Shown: positions 1 through 8,647, numbered from the stretch's first letter. The stretch: DNA of 64,000 bases from JAIQFF01 sp963788505 (GCA_963788505.1 CAWBGY010000005.1:992001-1056000); one strand, 5' to 3'. Made by a program: numbers and translations. The notes: generated by a model not told the origin, from the letters alone.

Positions 1-137
1 GCATCGGCCGCGTCGCCCTGCGCAAAAATCACTTGCTTTTTCGAAACCGCGAGATTTTTCCTGCCCTCGCCGATGGTCGCCAGGAAGGTGTTAGGGTCGA
101 AATCGCGGTTCTTCTTAGCTGCCGGAGCAGGCCTCAT
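1..137 (-). CDS. Crp/Fnr-family transcriptional regulator, N-terminal fragment
   Basis: The minus strand reads an ATG at 137 followed by 45 codons that run off the window edge. The visible peptide has FLATIGEGRK, then KKQVIFAQGDAADA, which is the first beta-roll of a cyclic-nucleotide-binding domain as found at the start of Crp/Fnr regulators. The helix-turn-helix half lies outside the window, so the ligand and targets cannot be judged. No gene separates it from the tRNA on the same strand. Confidence 0.6.
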   Translation of the reverse strand, partial: MRPAPAAKKNRDFDPNTFLATIGEGRKNLAVSKKQVIFAQGDAAD

Positions 138-492
138 CGAATGTCATTTTAGTCGTAAATGCTGCCAAATTCGACCAGAATCGTGAACCGGGTGGCCCGC
201 ACGCGTACGAATTCCGGCTGAGAGGCTACTGATCTGACGCCGCTATGCGCCGATCTCGATGAGGATCCGTGCGCGGCTGACCCGTGCTGAGCTCGCACTT
301 CTGCCCATCTGTTTCGGCATTCAGCCGGATCACAGATGCAGGAGGTAACGGGCGACCTGAAGCAGACACAGGGCTCTCTTGGGCACAGCGGGATTGGGAT
401 CCCAAGTGAAGTTTAAGTTCACTGGCAGCCCGATTCCGAAATTGAGAAGGTGAATTAGGAGAGAAGTCCGGTGATTAAGGCTGCTCACAACC
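138..492. other. intergenic region without recognised gene
   Basis: Between the Crp/Fnr start and the tRNA terminator. An open frame on the minus strand (330-566) has low-complexity, family-less content and overlaps the tRNA, so it is not called. I see no RNA gene or strong repeat here. Confidence 0.5.
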
Positions 493-537
493 CATAAAAG
501 ACTGAAGGGATTACCGACCCTTTTGGTCAGCAATCCC
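493..537 (-). terminator. probable rho-independent terminator of tRNA-fMet
   Basis: On the minus strand a hairpin (arms at 507-512 and 532-537, with GACC/GGTC inside) follows the tRNA 3' end by only a few bases, and a T-rich stretch with four T follows (493-505). The U tract is weak, so efficiency is uncertain. Confidence 0.5.
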
Positions 538-539
538 GT

Positions 540-616
<77 letters not shown>

Positions 617-621
617 TGGTT

Positions 622-650
622 ATCATAACAATCCAGTTGCGGGGGGTCAA
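622..650 (-). promoter_or_regulatory. sigma-70-type promoter of tRNA-fMet
   Basis: On the minus strand TTGACC (645-650) and TATGAT (622-627) are separated by exactly 17 nt, close to the bacterial consensus. The -10 box ends 5 nt before the tRNA 5' end at 616, so the predicted start of transcription falls on or next to the mature tRNA end. Confidence 0.7.
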
Positions 651-732
651 ACCGGGTGTGACCTTTCTGGGTTTGCCTAATGATCGGACGAACCAGTACA
701 TTCTGTTGGGAGATCGCCCGCCTCGATTGCGA

Positions 733-2517
733 ATGAGTCTGCAGACACTTAACGACGTTTTCTTCGCCGTGCTCGAGCGCGAACATCCGCAAGTCATGTT
801 GCAAAGACGCGCGGAGGACTGGGTCCCGATCTCATCGGAGACATTTCACCAACGCACGGTCGCAATCTCCGGCGCGTTGCAGCGATGGGGCGTCACTCGC
901 GGCGATCGGGTTGCCATCCTAAGCGAAAACCGGCCGGAGTGGATGATGGCGGACTTCGCTTCCCTGCTGCTCGGCGCGGTGACAGTCCCAATCTACGCCA
1001 CTCTCACGGCCGAGCAGACGGCCTACATCCTGCGGGACTCGAGCGCACGCGTCATTTTTCTGTCCACAGAATTGCAGCTTCAAAAAGTCCTTTCCATTCG
1101 GCAACAGACGATGCTGGAAAAGATGGTCGTCATGGATGCGACTGAAAGCAGGGACGCGGTACCGGTGCAGGAGTTGTGGGCAGGCAGCCCGCGGGATCGC
1201 GACCCGACGCCCGAAGCCGTAGGTCGCGCCGTCACGGCGGACGATTTGGCCACGATCATCTACACCTCCGGGACCACGGGCACCCCCAAGGGCGTGATGC
1301 TCACCCATGGCAACATGGCGTCGAACCTGAACTGCTCCCTGGCGGAATTCCCGGTGCGACCCGGCGATTTGAGCATTTCATTTCTTCCGCTCTCCCATGT
1401 CACGGCCCGGCACGTAGATCTTGCCCTGCTCTATCGCGGAGTCACATTGGCGCATCTGCCTTTTGTGAACCAGCTTCCGCGGGCCCTGCTGGAGCTGAAG
1501 CCTACATTTTTCGTCGCGGTGCCACGAGTGTACGAAAAAATCCATTTTCAGACCGAACAGAAGGCGCAGAGCTTTCCCAACTCGGCGTTTTACAAGTGGG
1601 CAATCTCGGTGGGACGAGACAGCCTTCCAGAAATTCTGGCGGGTCAGAGGCCGGAGTCGAAGTCGTGGCGCCTGGCGGACCGGCTGGTGTATTCAAAAGT
1701 GCGCGCCGGACTGGGTGGCCGCATTGAAATCTTCATTTCCGGTGGCGCCCCGCTAGGACGCGAGCTGGCGGAATGGTACGCGGCCGTCGGCATCCGCATT
1801 CATGAAGGTTATGGGCTGACGGAAACTTCTCCCGTCATCGCAGTCAATACGCCGCGGGCGCACAAGATTGGCACGGTGGGAAGGCCACTCCCGAACGTGG
1901 AGGTGAGAATCGCGGAAGACGGCGAGGTGCTGGTGCGGGGTCCGTCGGTGTTCAAGCAATACTGGAACAAGCCGAAAGAAACGCAGGAAGCTTTTGTGGA
2001 TGGCTGGTTCAAGACGGGCGACATCGGCAACCTGGATGGGGACGGATTTCTGTGCATTACGGACCGCAAGAAAGATTTGATCAAGACGTCGGGCGGCAAG
2101 TTCATCGCGCCGCAGCCGATCGAGAATTCGCTGAAGCATAATGCTCTGATCGCCGAAGCCGTGGTGCTGGGCGAGAAGCGCAAATTTCCGTCGGTGCTGA
2201 TTTCACCGAATTTTCCGCTGCTGGAAGACTGGGCGCGCGACCACGACGTGACGTTCTCTTCGCGACAGGAACTGGTGGCCTGTCCCGAAGTACGTGTTCT
2301 GTATGAGGGCATCGTGGAAGATCTGAATGGGAATTTGGCCCGGTTCGAAAAGCTGAAGCGAGTATTGCTGGTAGCGGACGAATTTTCCGCCGAGGATGGG
2401 ACCCTGACCGCCAGCATGAAACTACGCCGAAGAGTGGTGGCGGAACGGTATCGGCAGCAGATTGAAGAGATGTATGAGCAGGCGGAAGCGGCGGGAGGGG
2501 TGGCCGCGTCCGAGTAG
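733..2517 (+). CDS. long-chain fatty-acid--CoA ligase (AMP-forming)
   Basis: A 594-residue member of the ANL superfamily that would activate fatty acids through an acyl-adenylate to acyl-CoA. The ATP-binding P-loop YTSGTTGTPKGVMLTHGN begins near residue 177, the adenine motif GYGLTETS near 359, the hinge-side GWFKTGDIG near 424, and the C-terminal catalytic lysine lies in TSGGKFIAP. The open frame extends upstream into the tRNA gene; ATG 733 is preferred because family homology begins there (LQTLNDVFFAVLERE) and it leaves the tRNA promoter free. No clear Shine-Dalgarno is visible. It stands alone, divergent from the tRNA. The length fits the FadD15-like bacterial type; the substrate chain length is inferred. 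Confidence 0.92.
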   Translation: MSLQTLNDVFFAVLEREHPQVMLQRRAEDWVPISSETFHQRTVAISGALQRWGVTRGDRVAILSENRPEWMMADFASLLLGAVTVPIYATLTAEQTAYILRDSSARVIFLSTELQLQKVLSIRQQTMLEKMVVMDATESRDAVPVQELWAGSPRDRDPTPEAVGRAVTADDLATIIYTSGTTGTPKGVMLTHGNMASNLNCSLAEFPVRPGDLSISFLPLSHVTARHVDLALLYRGVTLAHLPFVNQLPRALLELKPTFFVAVPRVYEKIHFQTEQKAQSFPNSAFYKWAISVGRDSLPEILAGQRPESKSWRLADRLVYSKVRAGLGGRIEIFISGGAPLGRELAEWYAAVGIRIHEGYGLTETSPVIAVNTPRAHKIGTVGRPLPNVEVRIAEDGEVLVRGPSVFKQYWNKPKETQEAFVDGWFKTGDIGNLDGDGFLCITDRKKDLIKTSGGKFIAPQPIENSLKHNALIAEAVVLGEKRKFPSVLISPNFPLLEDWARDHDVTFSSRQELVACPEVRVLYEGIVEDLNGNLARFEKLKRVLLVADEFSAEDGTLTASMKLRRRVVAERYRQQIEEMYEQAEAAGGVAASE

Positions 2518-2582
2518 GGACTTCAGCGCAGGTGATCGGACTAATCCCACGTCTCGAAAAGCGCGAGATCTGGGGCACCCGG

Positions 2583-2654
2583 CAGGAAGGCTCTGTCCAG
2601 TGGTAGAACTGCCCTACTCAAGCCAAAATCGGGCTTGAATGGGCCACCCATCCG
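2583..2654 (+). repeat. palindromic interspersed repeat, copy 1
   Basis: First copy of a family whose core is CCCACTCAAGCC, a 6-7 nt A-rich loop, then GGCTTGAGTGGG, preceded by a conserved CTCTGTCCA.. stretch and followed by CCACCC. This copy has small arm mismatches. Other copies lie at 3351, 8047, 8968 and, inverted, 8773. Confidence 0.8.
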
Positions 2655-2738
2655 TCCCCGTCCGCCAACTTCTGGAATTTAGCAGCTTGCTTTGAAATGT
2701 CTTCTATGTGGAGTATACTGTGGAACAGGTTCACACAT

Positions 2739-2973
2739 ATGCAAATCGTTCAAATCGTGCTGGATAAAAAGCTATTACAGGCCGCCGACCAGGCCGCAAA
2801 GCGCACCCGGCGAAACCGGTCCGCTCTGGTGCGCGACGCCCTGCGGGAACATCTCCGCGGGTTGGAACTGCGAGCCAGTGAAGAGCGCGACCGCCAGGGC
2901 TACTCGCGACAGTCCGCAAGTCGACACGGAAGCGCCGGATTGGGAATCGGAGGCCACGTGGCCGCAAGAATAG
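2739..2973 (+). pseudogene. ribbon-helix-helix (CopG/MazE-type) antitoxin with apparent frameshift
   Basis: From ATG 2739 the frame reads MQIVQIVLDKKLLQAADQAA followed by NRSALVRDALREHL and ERDRQGY, a typical RHH DNA-binding antitoxin N-terminus. The expected acidic C-terminus (EAPDWESEATWPQE, stop 2971-2973) is in the next frame, so one extra base lies near 2910-2925. As read, the N-terminal frame runs on through the toxin to 3320, giving a fused 193-residue ORF without the native antitoxin tail. This may be a real mutation, a +1 recoding site or a sequence error. In the family, the antitoxin binds its own promoter and neutralises the downstream MazF through the C-terminal tail. Confidence 0.65.
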
Positions 2974-3320
2974 CCGGAGGAAGAATAGCCCGAGGCCAGA
3001 TAGCCCGGGGTGACGTTCGGCTCTACCAGTTTGCCGCGCCCGACAAGAAACGACCGGCCCTGGTGCTCACCCGCAACAGCGCCATCGCGTATTTATCCAA
3101 CGTCACGGTTGCGCCGGTCACTTCCACGATTCGCGGCGTGCCATCCGAAGTCGTTCTCAACGAGGAGGACGGCATGAAGTTCCCGTGCGCGGTGAACCTG
3201 CACAATGCAGTTACAGTGTCGCAACAGCGCCTGGGGAAACGTGTGGCCCAGCTCAGCTCCGCACGAATGAATGAGGTGTGTGCTGCGCTGCGGTTCTCTT
3301 TGGGTTGCGACTCAAACTAG
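2958..3320 (+). CDS. mazF: MazF/PemK-type endoribonuclease toxin
   Basis: The sequence GDVRLYQFAAPDKKRPALVL, then LSNVTVAPVTSTIRGVPSEV, then CAVNLHNAVTV matches the MazF/PemK fold from strand 1 to the C-terminal helix (ARMNEVCAALRFSLGC); members cut mRNA at short motifs. GTG 2958, with GGAGG upstream, gives 120 residues and overlaps the antitoxin stop; no ATG lies just before the conserved GDV. The residues before it (RIAGG, RIARG, QIARG) come from a 15-bp tandem repeat. It is paired with the damaged antitoxin at 2739, so toxin activity may be lost or translation may depend on the fused frame. Confidence 0.8.
   Translation: MAARIAGGRIARGQIARGDVRLYQFAAPDKKRPALVLTRNSAIAYLSNVTVAPVTSTIRGVPSEVVLNEEDGMKFPCAVNLHNAVTVSQQRLGKRVAQLSSARMNEVCAALRFSLGCDSN
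2966..3010 (+). repeat. 15-bp tandem repeat, three units, at the antitoxin-toxin junction
   Basis: Units AAGAATAGCCGGAGG, AAGAATAGCCCGAGG and CCAGATAGCCCGGGG follow one another without gaps. The first unit contains the antitoxin stop codon, and each unit carries a purine-rich ribosome-binding-like stretch. The period is a multiple of three, so the toxin frame is kept. Confidence 0.8.
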
Positions 3321-3350
3321 TTACTGGGAGCGTTCCGGCTGTCCCTGACT

Positions 3351-3404
3351 TTCAAGAACTGCCCCCCTCAAGCCAAAACCGGGCTTGAGTGGGCCACCCG
3401 TCCC
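3351..3404 (+). repeat. palindromic interspersed repeat, copy 2
   Basis: Contains CTCAAGCC-AAAACC-GGGCTTGAG with the family flanks AGAACTGCC and GGGCCACCC. It sits between the toxin stop and the SIR2 gene, so copies 1 and 2 bracket the toxin-antitoxin module. Confidence 0.8.
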
Positions 3405-3468
3405 GTTCTAGTTCGCGTAGACTTGATACCAAGCCAGTAATCGCCTGCGTTGACCCACGGCTCAAGTT

Positions 3469-4236
3469 ATGAGTTCGAAACTGCTACCAATCCCGGACAT
3501 TCCATCCGGGCTGCGTGAAGCCGCCGCGCGAACCACCCTCGTTCCATTCATAGGAGCAGGTGCGTCGGTGCTGGCCGGGTGCCCCGGCTGGAAGGACTTC
3601 GCCGACCGTAGCCTGCGTTGTCTAGTAGGGAGCGGTAAGTTTTCCTACTCCCAACTCGATCAAATCAGCCATCTACACCCACGGGTGAAGCTTTCACTGG
3701 CGCGCACTCTTGCAAACGAACACAAAACTAAAATCGCTTATAGGGACATCCTGCACCCGAATGCGCTGCGAGAGTCACAGAATGGCCAACGGCTCTACAA
3801 CGCGTTGTTTCGGCTCAGCACTATCTTTGTAACTACTAACTACGATGAGTGGCTCGACGAACGACTCCCGGCGTCAGCCCCAGCTGTCGTCCCAGCGGGA
3901 GCGCCGGCACACATTACTACTACACCCATGAATGTTGTTTACAGGCCGGAGCAGATTAACCCAGCACTTCTCTCGCAGCCTAACACCGTCATCCATCTCC
4001 ACGGCTCATTACGCGAGCCAGAAAAGATGATCATGACGACGAGCGACTACATTACGCAATATGCTGCATATAACCGTACATCACGTGATCCGAAGACAGA
4101 CAACCCTGTTCTTACTGGACCGGACCGTGTTATTTGTACCGAAGCTGTGGTGAGAGTCTACATCAAGGTTTGGGCTCTGCACGAAGAGCTCGTGCGAAAA
4201 CATGGGCAATGCAGGCCGCCGGTGCCGGCGGCCTGA
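3469..4236 (+). pseudogene. SIR2-domain protein, N-terminal part of an interrupted defence-type gene
   Basis: The 255-residue frame starts MSSKLLPIPDIPSGL and shows three SIR2 (NAD-binding/NADase) signatures in order: FIGAGASVLAG near residue 28, FVTTNYDEWLDE near 121, and IHLHGSL near 185 with the catalytic histidine. The fourth block of the fold (the FIGYG strand with following helices) is missing: after DNPVLT the sequence diverges and ends at TGA 4234. Read one frame over, 4115-4138 gives LDRTVLFV, like the lost strand, so a frameshift is likely. In defence proteins of this type, SIR2 depletes NAD when a C-terminal sensor detects phage. The downstream frame at 4264 is the probable continuation. 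Base composition is less GC-rich than the flanking core genes. Confidence 0.7.
4213..4234. repeat. perfect GC-rich palindrome at the premature stop of the SIR2 gene
   Basis: AGGCCGCCGG (4213-4222) and CCGGCGGCCT (4225-4234) are perfect 10-bp arms around TG. The final T of the right arm is the first base of the TGA that ends the SIR2 frame. It lies in a GC-rich patch unlike the surrounding AT-richer gene. Confidence 0.8.
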
Positions 4237-4263
4237 AGCCCAGCGCCGAGTGCGCATTCCGTA

Positions 4264-6669
4264 TTGGAGTGCGCGCGCCACATCATTCGCCAGGATCTTG
4301 AACTACTAGCGATGTGGCTCAACGATCGTTTTGAACGCATGCTCGTCGCAACGGCAATTGATCAGACTCTTTTGCCCCATTTGCTAGCCAGTTCTAGCGC
4401 GGAGGACTGGGACAAGGCTGTTAGGGTTCTACATCACGCTACTGCAATTACATGGGTTGAGGAACCTGGATTCAAGGCCAAAGCACCACAAACCGTTATC
4501 GAGGACTACTGCCTGCAACAACTCCTCGATCGGCACATAAAAACACTGGCGTCCAAACGCCCGCAAAGCACCGTCCAGTTGTTAGAAGGACGTGTCCGTG
4601 AGGTATACGCGACTGACTTGCACAAGGGCCATAGCAGCATTTACCGACCTACGGTCGAGGACAACGCCCAGAACCACCAGTTTCGCAGCGCAGAAAACCG
4701 TACCGTGGAGGCACTACGCGACGCGCTTCTAACCTGGGCTACAAACGAGCCCAAAACCGCGGAATCTTATGTGGGGGTCCTACTCCGCGGTGATCTGGAG
4801 ATCCTCCGGCGCATCGCCATTCATGTAATGAACCACCATTGGCCTACTATGCATTCGCTTTATCTGCCTTTTATGCAAGGCGAGTCATTTACGCCAGGGC
4901 ACTTACATGAACTGTACGCGCTCCTAACGGAGCGATTTGCAGAATTCACGGGGCCCGAGCGTGACGCGACAATTGATGCAATTCGGCGCATCCCGACACC
5001 AGAACACGCGGAAGACGGTGCGCTCGCCCGTAAACGCCTGCAAAGGCGTTGGCTAACTGCAATTGTCGGAAAGGGTGCCGCGCTGGCCGACGATTGGATG
5101 GGTGAACTCAGTGCAGATCCAGCCGTCGGACCACCGCCGCAACACCCTGATTTCACTTCCTACATGACGTCCTCGTGGGGGCCGGGGGCATCGCCCTACA
5201 CAGTCGAAGAACTGGTGGGCTCTGCGGACGCACGCCTCCTTACCGGCCACCTCAATGGTTTCGAAGAGACAGGCACGTGGGGTAGTCCGACGCTCGAAGG
5301 ACTGACCAGCACGCTGCAAAACGCTGCCCGGACGAGTCCCGCGACGTTTTTTCGTGCTCTTCCCGACCTTGTGGATGCCAAGAACGGATTCCAGCAGGCA
5401 GTCATTAGGGGTCTGCAGGAAGCGTGGGATGCGAAAGAACAGTCAACATCATGCAACTGGGCGGAAGGTTGGGAACAGCTCATTAGATTTTTTGAGCAGC
5501 TCGCCCCGCAACCGGTACCGGTCGCGGATGAAGACAACCAGCACAAATGGCTCCTTGCCACCATCGCAGATGCCCTTCGTGCTGGTACAAAAGACGATGA
5601 GCACGCATACGCGACGGCACTTCTCCCGCGAGGCCAGGGAATCATCAATGAGCTGCTCCAACGACTGCCCGCTGAAACGAAGCTCACCGACGATCCCATG
5701 TCCACTGCGATTAATACGCCAAAAGGCAGAACCATCGAGGCACTCTTTAGCCATGCGTTGCGCGCGTGCCGTATCGCCGACCGAACTGCTGGCAACCACA
5801 CAGCAGTCTGGGCGCAACTTCGATCAATTTTCGATCGTGAACTGAATTCGTGCCAGAACGACAACGTTGAGTTCTCGACGCTCTGTGGAGCTTACTTAGC
5901 GCAACTCGAATATCTCGATGCTGGATGGACAGCGGAGCATATACCACATATTTTCCCTGGGAACTTTCCGGTCAATGATCAAGCAGCGATCGCTGGTCTT
6001 GCTTACGCCGGTTTCACCCGCAACATCTATGAGTATCTGCTGCGTGGCGGGATTGTAGACCGCGCACTCCATTACGATCTGAAAGGCCGCGAAGCTCGCG
6101 AGAAGATCCTTGAACGTATTGCCGCCGCGTATGTTTGGGGAAGCGAGACACTTGAGTCCCCCCGCTTTCAAGAGCTATTCGAAAGGGGAAATTCTAAAGC
6201 ACTCGAGCAGATCACGTGGACTCTTTGGACCTTGCGCCAACAAAACGTCAACGACGACCAACGAGAGCGCATACTGGCATTCTGGGACCGATGTGTCATT
6301 TGGGCTGACAGCCAAGCTACTACACCGGGGACGCTGCTATCTGCCTTGAGCGGCCTTGCTGCGTACATTACGGCGATAGATGACCGCGGGCGCCGGCTCT
6401 TACTTGCCGTTGCACCACACGTGGGTATTGACTACCGAGTATATGAATTTCTTGGCGAGCTTTTGCGCTTGGCGGAGGAAAACGACGCAGTCGTTGCCGA
6501 CGTAGTTGACGCAATGACGAAAGCACATGCGCCCGAATATGACTACGAAGATAGGTTGCAAAAGTTGTTGAGGACCTTGGCGGCAAAGGGAAGGAAGAAC
6601 GAGGTGTTGCGTATTCTCGACCGATTGCCCGCAATGCATCACGTGTACAACGAACTCACTCAAAGTTAG
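4264..6669 (+). CDS. large helical-repeat protein, C-terminal part of an interrupted SIR2/STAND-like gene
   Basis: An uninterrupted 801-codon frame in the same frame as the SIR2 piece; only TGA 4234 separates them, and a read-through would give about 1066 residues. There is no ATG or ribosome-binding site at the beginning (first usable start is TTG 4264), which argues for a severed continuation. The protein is soluble and mostly helical, with blocks such as VEALRDALLTWA, LEGLTSTLQNAARTSPATFF and LLRLAEENDAVVADVVDAM that resemble alpha-solenoid sensor regions of STAND-type antiphage proteins. I find no Walker A or B motif, so the NTPase module, if once present, has been deleted. The function is inferred from the SIR2 neighbour; an independent second gene is the alternative. 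Confidence 0.55.
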   Translation: MECARHIIRQDLELLAMWLNDRFERMLVATAIDQTLLPHLLASSSAEDWDKAVRVLHHATAITWVEEPGFKAKAPQTVIEDYCLQQLLDRHIKTLASKRPQSTVQLLEGRVREVYATDLHKGHSSIYRPTVEDNAQNHQFRSAENRTVEALRDALLTWATNEPKTAESYVGVLLRGDLEILRRIAIHVMNHHWPTMHSLYLPFMQGESFTPGHLHELYALLTERFAEFTGPERDATIDAIRRIPTPEHAEDGALARKRLQRRWLTAIVGKGAALADDWMGELSADPAVGPPPQHPDFTSYMTSSWGPGASPYTVEELVGSADARLLTGHLNGFEETGTWGSPTLEGLTSTLQNAARTSPATFFRALPDLVDAKNGFQQAVIRGLQEAWDAKEQSTSCNWAEGWEQLIRFFEQLAPQPVPVADEDNQHKWLLATIADALRAGTKDDEHAYATALLPRGQGIINELLQRLPAETKLTDDPMSTAINTPKGRTIEALFSHALRACRIADRTAGNHTAVWAQLRSIFDRELNSCQNDNVEFSTLCGAYLAQLEYLDAGWTAEHIPHIFPGNFPVNDQAAIAGLAYAGFTRNIYEYLLRGGIVDRALHYDLKGREAREKILERIAAAYVWGSETLESPRFQELFERGNSKALEQITWTLWTLRQQNVNDDQRERILAFWDRCVIWADSQATTPGTLLSALSGLAAYITAIDDRGRRLLLAVAPHVGIDYRVYEFLGELLRLAEENDAVVADVVDAMTKAHAPEYDYEDRLQKLLRTLAAKGRKNEVLRILDRLPAMHHVYNELTQS

Positions 6670-7342
6670 GACGGATGACCCGCTCAAGCCGGGGTTTGGC
6701 CCGAGCAGCGACGTTCACCCCTCACAGACTTGGATCGGCGAAGAAACTAGAAGTGGTCTCGCAAATGGTTTCCGGAGGCCACGAGCAAACCCTCCGGGGG
6801 CTACGGAGACCGTGTCACAACCCTTCTTTCGCCCCTTTGGGGCTCGCTCGCGGTCCGCTATTTACCCACGGCTTGCGCCGTGGGCTTTATTCTTGCGCCG
6901 CTTCGCGGCTTTTTGTGGACCCGCTACTCCACTTTTTGCTCGCGACCAAGGTTGCGACACAGTCTCTGAAGCCCATGGTTTGCCAACTGTAAGTGGCACG
7001 GCTAAAGCCGTGCCCTTCCACAAAACTATTTATGAGACAAGGTCCTGATTGTCCTCATGCTATGGGGGCTGGCCCGTTTTTCCCCTCCCTACGTGGGGTG
7101 TGGCGTGGATCCGTCGCGCGGGCGAGTCGCCCGCGACCACATAGGCACCACATAGACACCACATGGGTACCACCATGGGCATGGATGTCCTTCTCATTTG
7201 CAGACCCGGCCTATCTTCTTGACCTCATTTTTGGATTGCGGGATAACAGAATGTGGAGTTGTTCGCGGTGATTTCACAACTTATTGCGCTGTTTACTTTC
7301 AGAGACTTACACCAGTCCTCCTTAAGTTAAGGTTTAGGCGCC
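6670..7342. repeat. hairpin-rich intergenic repeat cluster
   Basis: No gene is supported in these 670 bases. They hold a degenerate copy of the palindromic repeat (6676-6708), CCCACGGC/GCCGTGGG (6865-6884), a short GCCGC/GCGGC hairpin followed by five T (6897-6914) that may act as a terminator, GGCACGGCT/AGCCGTGCC (6995-7014), and CGCGGGCGA/TCGCCCGCG (7117-7135) followed by repeated ACCACAT-type words. The last hairpin recurs at 9072 and in part inside the LigD gene. Confidence 0.65.
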
Positions 7343-7945
7343 ATGGCAAGGCAATTGGACGATCCAAATACGCCGGGGAACGACGCGGGGCCTCGCAACA
7401 GCAAGCGAACGGGAGAGCTTTCGGAGGCGGCGTTTCTGCATAAGGCGGTGGGGCTTGGGTTTCGGGTGACCAAGCCCTGGGGCGACAGCGAGCGCTATGA
7501 CTTTGTGCTGGATTCGGGGAAGCGGTTGTGGCGGGTGCAGATCAAGTGCACGGCGGTGGAGCGGGCGGGGGGATACCATATTCAGCCGATCCACTTTGTG
7601 TATGGGAAGAACAAGGTGGTTTATACGGCGGAAGACATTGACGTGCTGGCGGCGCACATTGTCCCTCTGGATGTGTGGTATGTGGTGCCGGTGGCGGCGC
7701 TGGCGCAGGGGAAGAGTTTGCGGCTTTATCCGGATGATGGGTGCAAGACGGCGCGGTTTGAGAAGTATCGCGAAGGCTGGGATTTTTTTCGCGGGGGTGA
7801 GGCTCGGGCGAGCGAAGAGGAGATGGCGGCGAACGAGACTGGATCCTCTGCGAGTGTTGGGGATGAAGATCCCGGGGACGAGTCGATTCCACTGTGTTTT
7901 ACCCGGCTCGCTCTGGTCTGGAAACCGCGGTTTTTTGGGCGTTAG
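7343..7945 (+). CDS. PD-(D/E)XK endonuclease-like protein (group I intron endonuclease type)
   Basis: A 200-residue protein with the layout TGELSEAAFLHKAVGLGF (glutamate helix), SERYDFVLDSG (aspartate strand) and WRVQIKCT (QxK strand), the catalytic core of the PD-(D/E)XK fold as seen in the family named after group I intron endonucleases. Later residues (VPLDVWYVVPV, KYREGWDFF) also fit that family. No intron or partner methylase is visible nearby, so the family name should not be taken as its role; a nucleic-acid-cleaving or repair/defence function is inferred. The C-terminal 45 residues are low in recognisable motifs. Flanked by the hairpin-rich region upstream and by repeat copy 3 downstream. 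Confidence 0.75.
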   Translation: MARQLDDPNTPGNDAGPRNSKRTGELSEAAFLHKAVGLGFRVTKPWGDSERYDFVLDSGKRLWRVQIKCTAVERAGGYHIQPIHFVYGKNKVVYTAEDIDVLAAHIVPLDVWYVVPVAALAQGKSLRLYPDDGCKTARFEKYREGWDFFRGGEARASEEEMAANETGSSASVGDEDPGDESIPLCFTRLALVWKPRFFGR

Positions 7946-7977
7946 GGGGCACGCGTTTGACTCTCCTTCGCTGTTGT

Positions 7978-8114
7978 GAGGTTACGCGCCTGTGAGGCAC
8001 GCCGGAGATCGAGTCGGAATAGATGACACGAAAACACGAAGGAGCGACAGGAAGACTCTGTCCACCTGTAGAACTGCCCCACTCAAGCCAAAACCAGGCT
8101 TGAGTGGGCCACCG
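7978..8114 (+). repeat. palindromic interspersed repeat, copy 3 (long form)
   Basis: The palindromic core CCCACTCAAGCC / GGCTTGAGTGGG is perfect here. About 70 bases upstream (GGAGATCGAGTCGGAATAGA, then GACACGAAAACACGAAGGAG) are shared with the copy at 8898-9034, which defines a longer unit of roughly 137 bp. Confidence 0.8.
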
Positions 8115-8206
8115 GTTCCCCGTTCGGGAGATCGCTCCGAGTTCGATATCCGGCGAGAAAATGGGGTGCGTCCTGTCTGTCCCCGTGTTTTCCCCCCGTC
8201 TGCACT

Positions 8207-8647
8207 TTACCTGTGCTTTTGGACGCTGTCGAAGGCTGTTTCGAATTGGGTGACGAGTGGGGTCTCGCCGGATGCGAGACCGTCGCGACCCATGACACGC
8301 CAGAGATACGTGTCCCGCGACCCGTGCGCATCATAGACGGCCAGCAGGTCTTCGGAAGGGCGGCTGGTCACCAGGATGATGATGTCGGCCTGGGAGGGCT
8401 GGTACACGAGGGTTAGCTTGCCCCAATTCTGAATGGCGTCCTGCACGGCGCCGATCGCGGCCCGATCTTCGGAAAGCAAATTCGGGTTGAACTGATCTCC
8501 ATCGTAGGAAGCAACGTACACAAAGCGTGCATTCGCCAGAGTGCCAGGAAACGCCGGTATTGTCGTGGTGTTTGGACTCGGCTTTGCCAGGGCGAAAACC
8601 GCCGCCACTAGAATAAAGATGCCTGCCAGTAGAGAAAATCGCTTCAT
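8207..8647 (-). CDS. small secreted hypothetical protein
   Basis: From ATG 8647 (AGAGG eight bases upstream) the 146-residue product starts MKRFSLLAGIFILVAAVFALA, a signal peptide or single membrane anchor. The mature part (ARFVYVASYDGDQFNPNL, then DRAAIGAVQDAIQNWGKLTL, then ADIIILVTSRPSEDLLAVYD) looks like a small alpha/beta domain. The open frame continues upstream, but that part lacks a signal sequence. I do not recognise a named family. It lies alone on the minus strand between repeat copies 3 and 5. Confidence 0.7.
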   Translation of the reverse strand: MKRFSLLAGIFILVAAVFALAKPSPNTTTIPAFPGTLANARFVYVASYDGDQFNPNLLSEDRAAIGAVQDAIQNWGKLTLVYQPSQADIIILVTSRPSEDLLAVYDAHGSRDTYLWRVMGRDGLASGETPLVTQFETAFDSVQKHR

